Counted from the stretch's first letter, positions 1-5,240 are shown. The stretch is 5,807 bases of DNA from an uncultured Lachnospiraceae bacterium (GCA_910587895.1 CAJUOE010000232.1:1-5807); one strand, 5' to 3'. A program made the numbers and translations. The notes: generated by a model not told the origin, from the sequence alone.

Positions 1-17
1 AGAGACATCACTATATG

Positions 18-64
18 AAACGGTTTTCGCACATGACATTTGTCATATGCGGACCGTTTTTTTT
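18..64 (+). terminator. Rho-independent terminator upstream of the sugar ABC operon
   Basis: An outer stem AAACGGT (18-24) pairs with ACCGTTT (53-59), and an inner stem at 28-38 pairs with 41-51 with a single mismatch and a two-base tip. A run of eight T (57-64) follows directly. A reading frame entering from the left edge stops at TGA 16-18, right before the hairpin, so this probably ends an upstream gene of which only about five codons are visible. That upstream gene is inferred only. Confidence 0.75.
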
Positions 65-66
65 AT

Positions 67-103
67 TTGACGAATGTCATAATAAAAGATATGACATCCG
101 GCA
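67..103 (+). promoter_or_regulatory. Candidate promoter with overlapping TGAC-N4-GTCA operators
   Basis: TTGACG (67-72) and TATGAC (90-95) are separated by 17 bases, a fair sigma-A match. The dyad TGACGAATGTCA (68-79) overlaps the -35 and the near-dyad TGACATCCGGCA (92-103) overlaps the -10. A third dyad, TGACATTTGTCA (34-45), sits inside the terminator hairpin. Such placement suggests a dimeric regulator controlling the sugar operon. The regulator is unknown and the promoter call is by eye. Confidence 0.4.
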
Positions 104-193
104 ATAGGCAAATCCCGGCAATTTTTCTACAATAAAGACAGTTAAGATCACAAAAGCAAAAGGAATATGACAAAGAAGGGAGGTAGGGGTTAA

Positions 194-280
194 ATGAGCG
201 ACGGTTATATTTTGCAGATGAAGAATATCACCAAAACATTTCCGGGGGTTAAGGCGCTTTCTGACGGTTCTCATCCGTGA
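194..280 (+). pseudogene. Truncated start of a sugar ABC transporter ATP-binding protein (MglA/RbsA type)
   Basis: ATG 194 follows a strong RBS, GGGAGGT (178-184), at 9 bases spacing. The product begins MSDGYILQMKNITKTF and continues PGVKALSD, the standard N-terminus of ATPases from ribose/galactose/xylose ABC importers. In that family these residues come just before the first Walker A motif of a protein of about 500 residues with two ATPase domains. Here family-like sequence ends at the Asp codon 263-265; four unrelated residues and a TGA at 278-280 follow. No Walker A, signature or Walker B motif is present, so no working ATPase can be made. The sequence after 265 is the antisense of a truncated sigma gene, so the gene is cut by a junction rather than by a point mutation. 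Assignment to the family is fairly secure; the exact sugar cannot be told. Confidence 0.8.
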
Positions 281-437
281 AAATGGGAGCGTGGTACAGC
301 AATCGGCAAAAGGTCTCCTGGGTCACATCCTCCGCGTCGGCGCACTGCCCCAGGAAAGCCATTGCCAGACGGTATACTGCCGTGCCGTAAGCATCATAGG
401 CATCCTCCAGCTGTTGGGTGGATATTGCTTGTTTCAT
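249..437 (-). pseudogene. Truncated ECF sigma factor, N-terminal region only
   Basis: ATG 437 has an excellent RBS, AAAGGAGGT, just upstream; a GTG at 455 would also be in frame but lies before this RBS. The 62-residue product carries most of sigma-70 region 2: YRLAMAFLGQ followed by CADAEDVTQETFCRLL is the classic ECF region 2.1-2.2, and FTDENRQKA leads into region 2.4. In the family the next residues are normally Trp-Leu-Ile-Arg-Val; here Pro and a stop (249-251) follow, encoded by the antisense of the sugar ABC gene. The rest of region 2 and all of region 4 are missing, so it should not recognise a promoter. It is transcribed in the same direction as the intact ECF operon at 751-2663 but is a different subfamily. 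Its partner anti-sigma gene, if there was one, is lost with the 3' part. Confidence 0.85.
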
Positions 438-450
438 TGCCTGACCTCCT

Positions 451-490
451 TTCACCTATAAAACAATTGCCAGAAGAAAACGGTCACATG
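451..490 (-). promoter_or_regulatory. Candidate ECF-type promoter of the truncated sigma gene
   Basis: On the minus strand, GTGAC (487-483) and a TTTTAT (463-458) next to AGGTGAA (457-451) are separated by 25 bases from GTGAC to AGGTGAA, and the start codon follows at 437. The intact ECF gene has the same layout with 26 bases between the same two words (2694-2731). Shared architecture upstream of two ECF genes suggests autoregulated ECF promoters. No good sigma-A hexamer pair is seen here. Confidence 0.4.
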
Positions 491-608
491 TTTTTGAAAT
501 ATATTGGACAATTATTTATTTTCTCACTAAATAATGGAAATGGAAACTGCAAAAAAGCGATGTTAATGGTAATCATCAAAAACAATATGTCTTTCGCCCC
601 TATAGTGC
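491..608. other. AT-rich non-coding stretch, nothing recognised
   Basis: This stretch lies between the promoter of the truncated sigma gene and repeat copy A. It contains no reading frame with a credible start and RBS, and no clear hairpin. Only its edge next to the repeat (from about 591) weakly resembles the flank of copy B, sharing a pyrimidine run ending in CCCC and an AGACA. Confidence 0.5.
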
Positions 609-622
609 AGACAAGTACAAGA

Positions 623-721
623 CCGGGGAAGGCACTTGACAAACCTTCCCCGGCTTTGTACAGCCACATATCAGATAACAGTTCCTGCCTCGCGCCTGCC
701 ATATTCCTACATTTTCAGGGA
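623..721 (-). repeat. Copy A of a ~100 bp structured direct repeat with terminator-like hairpin
   Basis: This 99-bp stretch matches 2910-3009 in the same orientation with about seven substitutions and one single-base gap. In minus-strand RNA it begins 29 bases after the anti-sigma stop and ends in a perfect 10-bp stem, CCGGGGAAGG with CCTTCCCCGG (653-623), with an 11-base loop, followed by a moderately U-rich stretch. It therefore can act as the operon's terminator. The other two thirds (654-721) are just as conserved without forming an obvious terminator, which suggests more than simple termination: a structured RNA, a recombination site or an insertion target. The family is not recognised. 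Confidence 0.8.
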
Positions 722-750
722 TACCTGTCTGGTAACCTGCTCCATGTTAT

Positions 751-2106
751 TTATTCTAAATACATAGTATTTTGAGGGACATACTCTATTTCCAAAACAC
801 CTCCTGTTGTATCAAGGTCTTTCAGTTTCTGCAGGTCATCTTCCGAATCTGATGTCACTACAACATGAAGCCTGTACGGATTTTCATAAACGGCAGATGA
901 TATAACAAACTGCAGCTCATGGTTGCGCATAGCGTTACTCACCTTGTTCTGCAATTCCATTACATATTCCAAGCTGGCATTCGTATTCCTTTCAGCTTCA
1001 TCTGGTTCATCCGCATAATCAGGCAGGGCTTCCTGCGAATGATGTCCATCTACTTCCATCTCACTACTGCTTTGGTCTTCCTCCCATTCTGCCACAATCC
1101 CTATAATCTCACATATGTCCGTTGCCTGTTCTTCTGTCAAACGATTATAGGCAATGCCCGAAAATTCATAAAACATATTGGAAACTGCCGAATATTTCAA
1201 CTCATCTATTTCATTTCCATAATCGGTAACAATCAACAGGTAACGCCCCAGCCATACAGCTTGGTGTGACGACAATTCTGCATCGGCAGGCGCATCCATG
1301 CTGCCATTGTCAATCATCTCCCAATGATTTCTTCCGTAACAGGTCAGGGAAGAAAGAACATCATATATCGTGCTTATTTCCTCACGGTCCGTTATTATAT
1401 GCGTTCCAATTTTCTCCTGTATGGCCTTTCCTTCATTGGTATTATCCATTCTGGCAGGACTTACTACAATTTCACTGATTGCATCAGCGGAATCAATCTG
1501 GTAAACAAGCTCAAGGACATCGCTATAAGGATATTCTCCACCATCAAAGCAGGAAAATTTCCATAAAGAATATTCCCCATTGTTATTTCTGATCAGGTAC
1601 TGCATATCCGTATGGCCCGATACATAATACCATTCTTCTGTTCCGGATATGTTTTTTCCCTTGTTTTCTGACAAAATAGCACTTTCAACAGACTGAACCT
1701 TTTCATAAATTCCCATATACTGCCCGATTGAAACCTTTCCCAAATCAAGCGCTTGTTCCGTAATTCCATGTCCTCCGTCTGTCAACAATGAACTGATTGC
1801 AGCAAATGATTCCTGTTCCCCGGCAGTCTTTACTCCGTCAGTCTGTTCGCCGTTCAAGTCCGTAGTCTGCCCCACATCCTGCATTGGTATTGCAGTCACC
1901 CCGCTGCCTGGCGGCAACTTACTTTTAAATATGTTGGAAATTGTAATAGCAGAGACACAAACCAGGCAGAGACAGGCTGCTGCAGCTCCCCATCTGAATA
2001 AATGCATATTCCCGGCTGTCCTTCGTTTTTTTTCCACAGGTGCCGCTTCCTCTATATATTTTTCATCTATCTCACCCAGGACCTTCAGCAATCTTTTTTC
2101 TTTCAT
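751..2106 (-). CDS. Putative membrane-anchored anti-sigma factor (single TM, large extracytoplasmic domain)
   Basis: The 451-residue product starts at ATG 2106 with GAAGGGA about 8 bases upstream. Residues 1-35 are a short charged cytoplasmic part (MKEKRLLKVLGEIDEKYIEE at the start), then one membrane helix at about 39-60 (WGAAAACLCLVCVSAITI), giving an inside-to-outside topology. About 390 residues follow outside: a Ser/Thr/Gly-rich linker (about 62-105), a central globular part with YVSGHTDMQYLI and SLWKFSCFDGGEYPYSD, an acidic linker near 345-370, and a C-terminal 70 residues with helix-strand character (NASLEYVMELQNKVSNAM, then RLHVVVTSDSED). Its ATG overlaps the TGA of the ECF gene by four bases, so the two are translationally coupled, the usual arrangement for a sigma factor and its inhibitor. 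The cytoplasmic segment is too short for a classic zinc anti-sigma domain and has no HxxxCxxC motif. The role rests on context and topology; the sensed signal is unknown. Confidence 0.7.
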   Translation of the reverse strand: MKEKRLLKVLGEIDEKYIEEAAPVEKKRRTAGNMHLFRWGAAAACLCLVCVSAITISNIFKSKLPPGSGVTAIPMQDVGQTTDLNGEQTDGVKTAGEQESFAAISSLLTDGGHGITEQALDLGKVSIGQYMGIYEKVQSVESAILSENKGKNISGTEEWYYVSGHTDMQYLIRNNNGEYSLWKFSCFDGGEYPYSDVLELVYQIDSADAISEIVVSPARMDNTNEGKAIQEKIGTHIITDREEISTIYDVLSSLTCYGRNHWEMIDNGSMDAPADAELSSHQAVWLGRYLLIVTDYGNEIDELKYSAVSNMFYEFSGIAYNRLTEEQATDICEIIGIVAEWEEDQSSSEMEVDGHHSQEALPDYADEPDEAERNTNASLEYVMELQNKVSNAMRNHELQFVISSAVYENPYRLHVVVTSDSEDDLQKLKDLDTTGGVLEIEYVPQNTMYLE

Positions 2107-2663
2107 AGGCTTATCCCTTCTTTCTCCAGAACTTTTTTCAGTTTATTCCTTGTCCGCATCAGAGTCACCTTCACTGTGCTCTCGTTGACTGCATAATCAG
2201 AGGCAATCTCTCTGACAGGGCTTAAATACCAGTACCGCCGCACAAAGAATTTCCTTGTTTCAGGCGTTAAAGTAGCAAGAAAACTATTTATTATTTCTGC
2301 CAGTGCTATATCATCAACAGCCTGTTCCACATAGTTGGATGCCGGGATACACTCTTCCAGTTCCTCCAAGGCAAGTGCTGTCCGCCCTCCCCCACGTTTC
2401 TGAGCAGTATATTTTTCTAGTCTGTTCAGGGACAGATTGCGGGTAATCTTCCCTAAAAAAGCTGATAGCCGATTCGGATGCTTCGGCGGTATTGCGTCCC
2501 ATGCCCTCATATAAGTATCATTCACACATTCCTCGCAATCCTCATGGTTATGCAGAATATTGTAGGCGATGTAGCTACAGTATTTTCCGTATTTTTTTGA
2601 TGTTTCCGATATAGCTTTCTCGGAGCGCTCCCAATATAAAGCCACAATCTGTCTGTCATCCAT
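2103..2663 (-). CDS. ECF-family RNA polymerase sigma factor
   Basis: The 186-residue product starts at ATG 2663 with AAAGGAGA close upstream. Region 2 spans about 20-84: YGKYCSYIAYNIL, then the acidic EDCEECVNDTYMRAWD (41-56) of regions 2.1-2.2 and LSAFLGKITRNLSLNRL (66-82) of regions 2.3-2.4. A linker at 85-117 leads to region 4 at about 121-180, with LTPETRKFFVRRYWYL and the helix-turn-helix VREIASDYAVNESTVKVTL (150-168), which should read the -35 element. Length and domain order are those of a complete ECF sigma; no C-terminal extension is present. It directs RNA polymerase to a small set of promoters, probably including its own, under control of the membrane protein encoded next. The operon is two genes with a four-base ATGA overlap. 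It is distinct in sequence from the truncated ECF at 249-437. Confidence 0.93.
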   Translation of the reverse strand: MDDRQIVALYWERSEKAISETSKKYGKYCSYIAYNILHNHEDCEECVNDTYMRAWDAIPPKHPNRLSAFLGKITRNLSLNRLEKYTAQKRGGGRTALALEELEECIPASNYVEQAVDDIALAEIINSFLATLTPETRKFFVRRYWYLSPVREIASDYAVNESTVKVTLMRTRNKLKKVLEKEGISL

Positions 2664-2693
2664 ACGCTTCTCCTTTCTGCATTGATAAGGCCC

Positions 2694-2731
2694 TTCACCT
2701 TAATACACCGGAAAATGGCTTCCTGCGTCAC
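2694..2731 (-). promoter_or_regulatory. Candidate autoregulatory ECF promoter
   Basis: On the minus strand GTGAC (2731-2727) is followed after 26 bases by AGGTGAA (2700-2694), with TGTATTA (2707-2701) at the -10 position. The pattern is shared with the truncated sigma gene (451-490). Transcription would begin near 2700, giving a leader of under 40 bases to ATG 2663. The elements are inferred from comparison of only two sites. Confidence 0.4.
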
Positions 2732-2833
2732 ATATTTTTCTATATTTTCAATTATTTTTTATTAACTGTGATACATTGAAAACTTCTGATTACTGCCGTC
2801 ATATTTATTACAGAGATTTGCGGTATTATGTTT

Positions 2834-2839
2834 ATTATA
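2834..2839 (-). promoter_or_regulatory. Perfect TATAAT, possible sigma-A -10 for the ECF operon
   Basis: TATAAT on the minus strand lies about 170 bases upstream of the ECF start codon in an AT-rich intergenic stretch. No convincing -35 is seen at 16-18 bases spacing, so this could be a weak basal promoter or chance. Confidence 0.25.
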
Positions 2840-2908
2840 CATTGTTTCCCACCAATCAGAATTGCAATTTCCCACATACAGATTTTTTCCCCGAAAGACA
2901 GATAAAAG

Positions 2909-3009
2909 GCCGGGGAAAGCACTTGTCAAACCTTCCCCGGCTTCGTACAGCCACATATCAGATCACAGTTCCTGCCTTGCGCCTGTCATATTCCTACTTT
3001 TTCCAGGGA
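2909..3009 (-). repeat. Copy B of the ~100 bp structured direct repeat
   Basis: This is the second copy of the 623-721 repeat, in the same orientation, beginning 6 bases after the stop of the 118-aa gene in minus-strand RNA. The hairpin is 11 bp, GCCGGGGAAGG (2941-2931) with CTTTCCCCGGC (2919-2909), and one change relative to copy A keeps pairing as a G-U wobble. A better U-rich tail than in copy A follows (CTTTTATCTGTCTTT on the minus strand). Together the copies bracket the ECF/anti-sigma operon. Confidence 0.8.
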
Positions 3010-3015
3010 CATCCC

Positions 3016-3372
3016 TCAATGCACGTCCATCTTCTCTGCCCACTTCAGATCCTCGTTCTCCTTCAGGAGTCCCATGTGGTACAGCGCCTGAACGCAGTCC
3101 GCATAACCTTGGATGTAGGCACGCTTCTCCTGAGCAGATGAAAAATCCTCCAGACGCTCCTTCATCTCCTCTGCCCTTTCCTGTCCGTCTGCAGGCAGTG
3201 TTTCCAGAAATGCCTCCCATTCCTGCTCCGTCTCCTTCCATGCCTCCAGAGCCGCCTCATACTCCGGCGTGCGCACATAGCTCTCCCGTTTCACATTCTC
3301 CCCGTTCAGAGTGCCTAAAAACTGGGCAAACTTTAACCATACGTCACTCATTGTAAAAATCTCCTTTGCCAT
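3016..3372 (-). CDS. Unrecognised 118-aa acidic helical protein, divergent from an XRE regulator
   Basis: I do not recognise this protein. ATG 3372 (MAKEIFTMSDVWLKF) has GGGAGGT at 9 bases spacing; a second in-frame ATG at 3351 (MSDVWLKF) has AAAGGAGA at about 8 bases, so either may be used. The reading frame stays open further upstream to 3537 but that part crosses the promoter and the divergent gene. The product is rich in Glu, Lys, Ala and aromatic residues and looks all-helical: an N-terminal segment SDVWLKFAQFLGTL, a charged middle (EAALEAWKETEQEWEAFL and AEEMKERLEDF) that could be coiled coil, and a C-terminal helix RAYIQGYADCVQALYHMGLL. There is no signal peptide or membrane segment, so it is likely cytoplasmic. 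Its promoter overlaps operator-like repeats shared with the divergent XRE gene, which suggests control by that regulator. Repeat copy B supplies its terminator. Confidence 0.75.
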   Translation of the reverse strand: MAKEIFTMSDVWLKFAQFLGTLNGENVKRESYVRTPEYEAALEAWKETEQEWEAFLETLPADGQERAEEMKERLEDFSSAQEKRAYIQGYADCVQALYHMGLLKENEDLKWAEKMDVH

Positions 3373-3428
3373 ATCTATCTTACCTCCCAGTATTCCCCGA
3401 TCCCGCCAATATCTCTCCCTTACTTCTC

Positions 3429-3500
3429 TATACTTCATCTTTAGAAGTATATTATCACGCCATTTCGGTAAAATCAATTCATATACTTCATCTTTAGAAG
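3429..3500. promoter_or_regulatory. Divergent control region with paired 19-bp operator-like repeats
   Basis: TATACTTCATCTTTAGAAG occurs perfectly at 3429-3447 and at 3482-3500. The first copy is part of a full dyad, TATACTTC-N7-GAAGTATA (3429-3451). Between and over the copies lies a minus-strand promoter for the 118-aa gene: TTGATT (3477-3472), 17 bases, TAATAT (3454-3449), so the first repeat touches the -10 and the second lies just upstream of the -35. The second copy also offers TATACT (3482-3487) as a -10 for the XRE gene, though its -35 is poor. The XRE protein is the natural candidate to bind here and repress both genes. Confidence 0.65.
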
Positions 3501-3512
3501 GGAAAGCTATAT

Positions 3513-3767
3513 ATGAAAATCTACTGGAATGGTACATCCAAAAACATCATAGGCCCGAAAGTGAAACAGCTCCGCACTGCCCAGGGGCTTTCTCAGGCTG
3601 CCCTGGCAGGAAAGCTCCAGCTTCTGGGCATGGAGTGCAGCGACCTGACCATCCTGCGGATCGAACAAGGCAGCCGCTTCGTTCCGGACTATGAGGTGGC
3701 GATCCTCTCCGAATATTTTAACATATCCACAGACGAGCTGCTTGGGAAAAGGGAGCCGGGACAATGA
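3513..3767 (+). CDS. XRE-family (Cro/CI-type) helix-turn-helix transcriptional regulator
   Basis: The 84-residue product starts at ATG 3513, preceded by GAAGGGAAAG. It is a single HTH domain of the XRE family at about residues 12-77: IGPKVKQLRTAQGLSQAAL gives helices 1-2, SDLTILRIEQGSRF the recognition helix region, and VAILSEYFNISTDELLG the typical C-terminal helices. There is no dimerisation, peptidase or toxin domain, so it is a minimal DNA-binding regulator of the size of phage Cro or of plasmid and ICE regulators. It is divergent from the 118-aa gene and convergent with parR. The paired 19-bp repeats in the shared promoter region are its likely operators. Its stop codon lies inside the hairpin of the bidirectional terminator at 3747-3791. 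An antitoxin role is possible but the neighbour does not resemble a known toxin. Confidence 0.9.
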   Translation: MKIYWNGTSKNIIGPKVKQLRTAQGLSQAALAGKLQLLGMECSDLTILRIEQGSRFVPDYEVAILSEYFNISTDELLGKREPGQ

Positions 3768-3791
3768 AGAATGTCCTGCAGGCTCCCTTTT
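3747..3791. terminator. Bidirectional terminator between xre and parR
   Basis: GGGAGCC (3751-3757) pairs with GGCTCCC (3781-3787), with a further inner stem GGACA/TGTCC. AAAA lies before it (3747-3750) and TTTT after it (3788-3791), so the hairpin can stop transcription on both strands. It overlaps the XRE stop codon and begins directly after the parR stop codon, as fits two converging genes. Confidence 0.75.
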
Positions 3792-3793
3792 CC

Positions 3794-4168
3794 TTACCTC
3801 TTGAACGCCTCCAGTGATGACATGATGCCGCTTAAAGCATCCTCGTCAAATCCAAACGCCATTCCCGTGTTTTCTTCTGTTGTATCCGGTCCGGCCGATC
3901 CCCCCGCCGTTTCTTTCCGGGATGCCTCCTGTCCTTCATGCTCCCGGATCACCTGCAGCACAAACTGCCGTATCCTTTCATAGTCCACCGCCTGCCCTGC
4001 ATGGGGCATATCCCCGGTCTGTGCCCCATTCTGATACGACAGCACTGCATTGACGATGTACTGTGCCTTCCCCCGCTCCATACCGTTCAGGAACTCCGCC
4101 ACCTGCACATGGGCTGGATCGTTCCTGTTGAACCCTATGGTGGTCACAAATGCGTTCTTTTTCCCCAT
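3794..4168 (-). CDS. parR: ParR-like centromere-binding adaptor of a ParM segregation system
   Basis: ATG 4168 (MGKKNAFVTTIGFNRND) is chosen over GTG 4177; AGGTGA lies about 5 bases before the ATG, inside the end of parM. The GTG choice would add three residues and overlap the parM stop. The product is 124 residues. The N-terminal part has a short strand FVTTIGFN and two helices (AHVQVAEFLNGM, KAQYIVNAVLSYQ), the pattern of a ribbon-helix-helix DNA-binding fold as in ParR proteins. A Gly/Glu/Thr-rich linker follows (about 75-100), then a hydrophobic C-terminal segment, FGFDEDALSGIMSSLEAF. In characterised ParR proteins the C-terminal tail binds the ParM filament end. Position directly after parM with a 5-base gap supports this job: linking a centromere-like site on the element to ParM. 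No catalytic motif. Sequence similarity to classic R1 ParR is not evident, so the name rests on fold pattern and context. Confidence 0.75.
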   Translation of the reverse strand: MGKKNAFVTTIGFNRNDPAHVQVAEFLNGMERGKAQYIVNAVLSYQNGAQTGDMPHAGQAVDYERIRQFVLQVIREHEGQEASRKETAGGSAGPDTTEENTGMAFGFDEDALSGIMSSLEAFKR

Positions 4169-4173
4169 GGCAG

Positions 4174-5103
4174 TCACCTGCCTTTCCTCTGTATCTGGTA
4201 GAGCATACCATAGCCTTTTGCGTTGGCGCAGATGTCTTCTACAAAGATGCAGCGGCCAATCTTTCCGGAATGCTCCAGATACTCCCGAAGAAGCAGGGAG
4301 CCGCCCCCGATAAATACCACACAGCTCGCTTTCAGGTCAAGCCCCCGCTCCCTGAGCGTGCCGAGGATGTCATTCACAAAGGTCTTTGTCATGTCCTCCA
4401 CGATGCGGATGACCTCCCCATAATAATCCGTCTTTTCTCCCCGGATGATCCGGTCAATGTCCGTATCGTCGATCAGGATGTCCTGCTCGGAATTGACGCG
4501 GGAGGAAATGTCATTATACAGACGGATGACACCCTTCTCCAGAGAGTCGCAGACGGACAGGTCAGGCTTCCCTCCCCGGATCAGAAGGTAATCCAGCGTG
4601 AATCCCCCGATGTCTACCGTAATGACCTTGTTAAATTCCGCTATCCTCTGGTAAACGGTCATGGCAGCCGCATAGTCCTGCGGGAAGGCGGCAGTTTCCA
4701 TGATCTCAATCCGGTAAGGGATGCCCCTGTATGTAAACTGCTGGACGCCCCTGTCCATAAAATAATCCTCAAACTTCCGGTAAAGCGCTCCGTAATGCTT
4801 CGGGGGCAGTCCCACCGGCAGCGCTGCCTGAAGGAGCGTGTCCTTCGTGTTTAACATCTGTTTCTCCGCCTCCATCGCCACCGCAAACAGGGTCAGGATA
4901 AAGAAACGGTCGTCCAGCGTCTTGTCCCTCATATAAGGTATCCGTTGCTCGGTCAGGGCATAGTATCGCCCATCATACTGAAGGTATTCCCCCAGTGCGG
5001 GCCTGCAGTCACTCTCCACAAAGCCGGAGGTAAATATCTTATGCTCGGTCTTCATGTTCCTGTTCCCGTGGTCTATCGGTACAATTATTTTCTGATACAT
5101 CAT
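4174..5103 (-). CDS. parM: ParM/StbA-type actin-like ATPase for plasmid or ICE segregation
   Basis: ATG 5103 (MMYQKIIVPIDHGNRNMKT) has AAAGGAG 8 bases upstream; a second ATG follows at once at 5100. The 309-residue product has the actin-fold nucleotide-binding motifs in order: phosphate 1 at IDHGNRNMKT (10-19), phosphate 2 at TVDIGGFTLDYLLI (162-175), and the adenosine motif VVFIGGGSLLL (262-272), then ANAKGYGMLYQ (293-303), the usual C-terminal signature of ParM/StbA relatives. Length is typical for the family (about 310-330). By family knowledge it polymerises with ATP into dynamic filaments that push apart two ParR-bound DNA copies in the cytoplasm. It is the first gene of the parM-parR operon, with its own sigma-A promoter at 5135-5163. 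All three nucleotide-binding motifs look intact. An alternative role as an Alp-type filament in a phage is possible, but the neighbouring genes suggest a plasmid or integrative element. Confidence 0.93.
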   Translation of the reverse strand: MMYQKIIVPIDHGNRNMKTEHKIFTSGFVESDCRPALGEYLQYDGRYYALTEQRIPYMRDKTLDDRFFILTLFAVAMEAEKQMLNTKDTLLQAALPVGLPPKHYGALYRKFEDYFMDRGVQQFTYRGIPYRIEIMETAAFPQDYAAAMTVYQRIAEFNKVITVDIGGFTLDYLLIRGGKPDLSVCDSLEKGVIRLYNDISSRVNSEQDILIDDTDIDRIIRGEKTDYYGEVIRIVEDMTKTFVNDILGTLRERGLDLKASCVVFIGGGSLLLREYLEHSGKIGRCIFVEDICANAKGYGMLYQIQRKGR

Positions 5104-5134
5104 AACGTCAGCTCCTTTATGCTTTATTTACTGT

Positions 5135-5163
5135 TTTATACGCACCGTTTAAGTAAAAGCCAA
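5135..5163 (-). promoter_or_regulatory. Sigma-A promoter of parM-parR
   Basis: On the minus strand TTGGCT (5163-5158) is followed after exactly 17 bases by TATAAA (5140-5135). Transcription would start near 5128, about 25 bases before ATG 5103. An inverted repeat TTTACT (5128-5133) and AGTAAA (5152-5157) flanks the -10 region and the spacer and could bind a repressor, possibly ParR, as in known par operons where the centromere overlaps the promoter. The autoregulation is inference. Confidence 0.6.
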
Positions 5164-5205
5164 CAGCCTTATGAAAAACTGGGGGATTTTACATATTATG
5201 TGCAT

Positions 5206-5240
5206 AAAAAAGGACGGAACCCCGTATGGAAGTCCGCCCT
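5206..5240 (-). terminator. Rho-independent terminator after the DUF3854 gene
   Basis: In minus-strand RNA GGGCGGA (5239-5233) pairs with TCCGTCC (5218-5212), using one G-U pair, and six U (5211-5206) follow. It begins 13 bases after the stop of the Toprim gene and separates it from the parM promoter. Confidence 0.75.

Noticed and set aside
16..29. CcpA cre-like sequence TGAAACGGTTTTCG
   Set aside because: The central CG is out of register with the cre consensus and the bases are part of the terminator stem.
484..702. Minus-strand peptide frames through both repeats (MWLY(K/E)AGEGL...)
   Set aside because: Copy B has a stop where copy A has Leu, two of the four changes after the Trp-Leu-Tyr alter residues, and the hairpin alone explains the conservation, so a real micropeptide is not supported.
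362..775. 137-aa + strand frame across 362-775
   Set aside because: It runs antisense through the truncated sigma gene and across repeat copy A, with no RBS or domain.
2522..2731. GTG-started frame overlapping the ECF gene start (MTQEAIFRC...)
   Set aside because: No RBS before GTG 2731, it overlaps the sigma gene in another frame, and the GTGAC is better explained as a promoter element. A leader peptide cannot be fully excluded.
2963..3356. Frames on both strands over the 118-aa gene (92-aa -, 164-aa +)
   Set aside because: Shadows in other frames of the 118-aa gene, proline- or arginine-rich and without RBS.
3373..3537. Longer N-terminus for the 118-aa protein starting at 3537
   Set aside because: It would cross the promoter, the operator repeats and the start of the divergent XRE gene, and it lacks an RBS; ATG 3372 and 3351 both have good ones.
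4150..4854. 234-aa open frame on the + strand
   Set aside because: It is the antisense of parM, whose motifs are clear; no RBS and the product resembles nothing.
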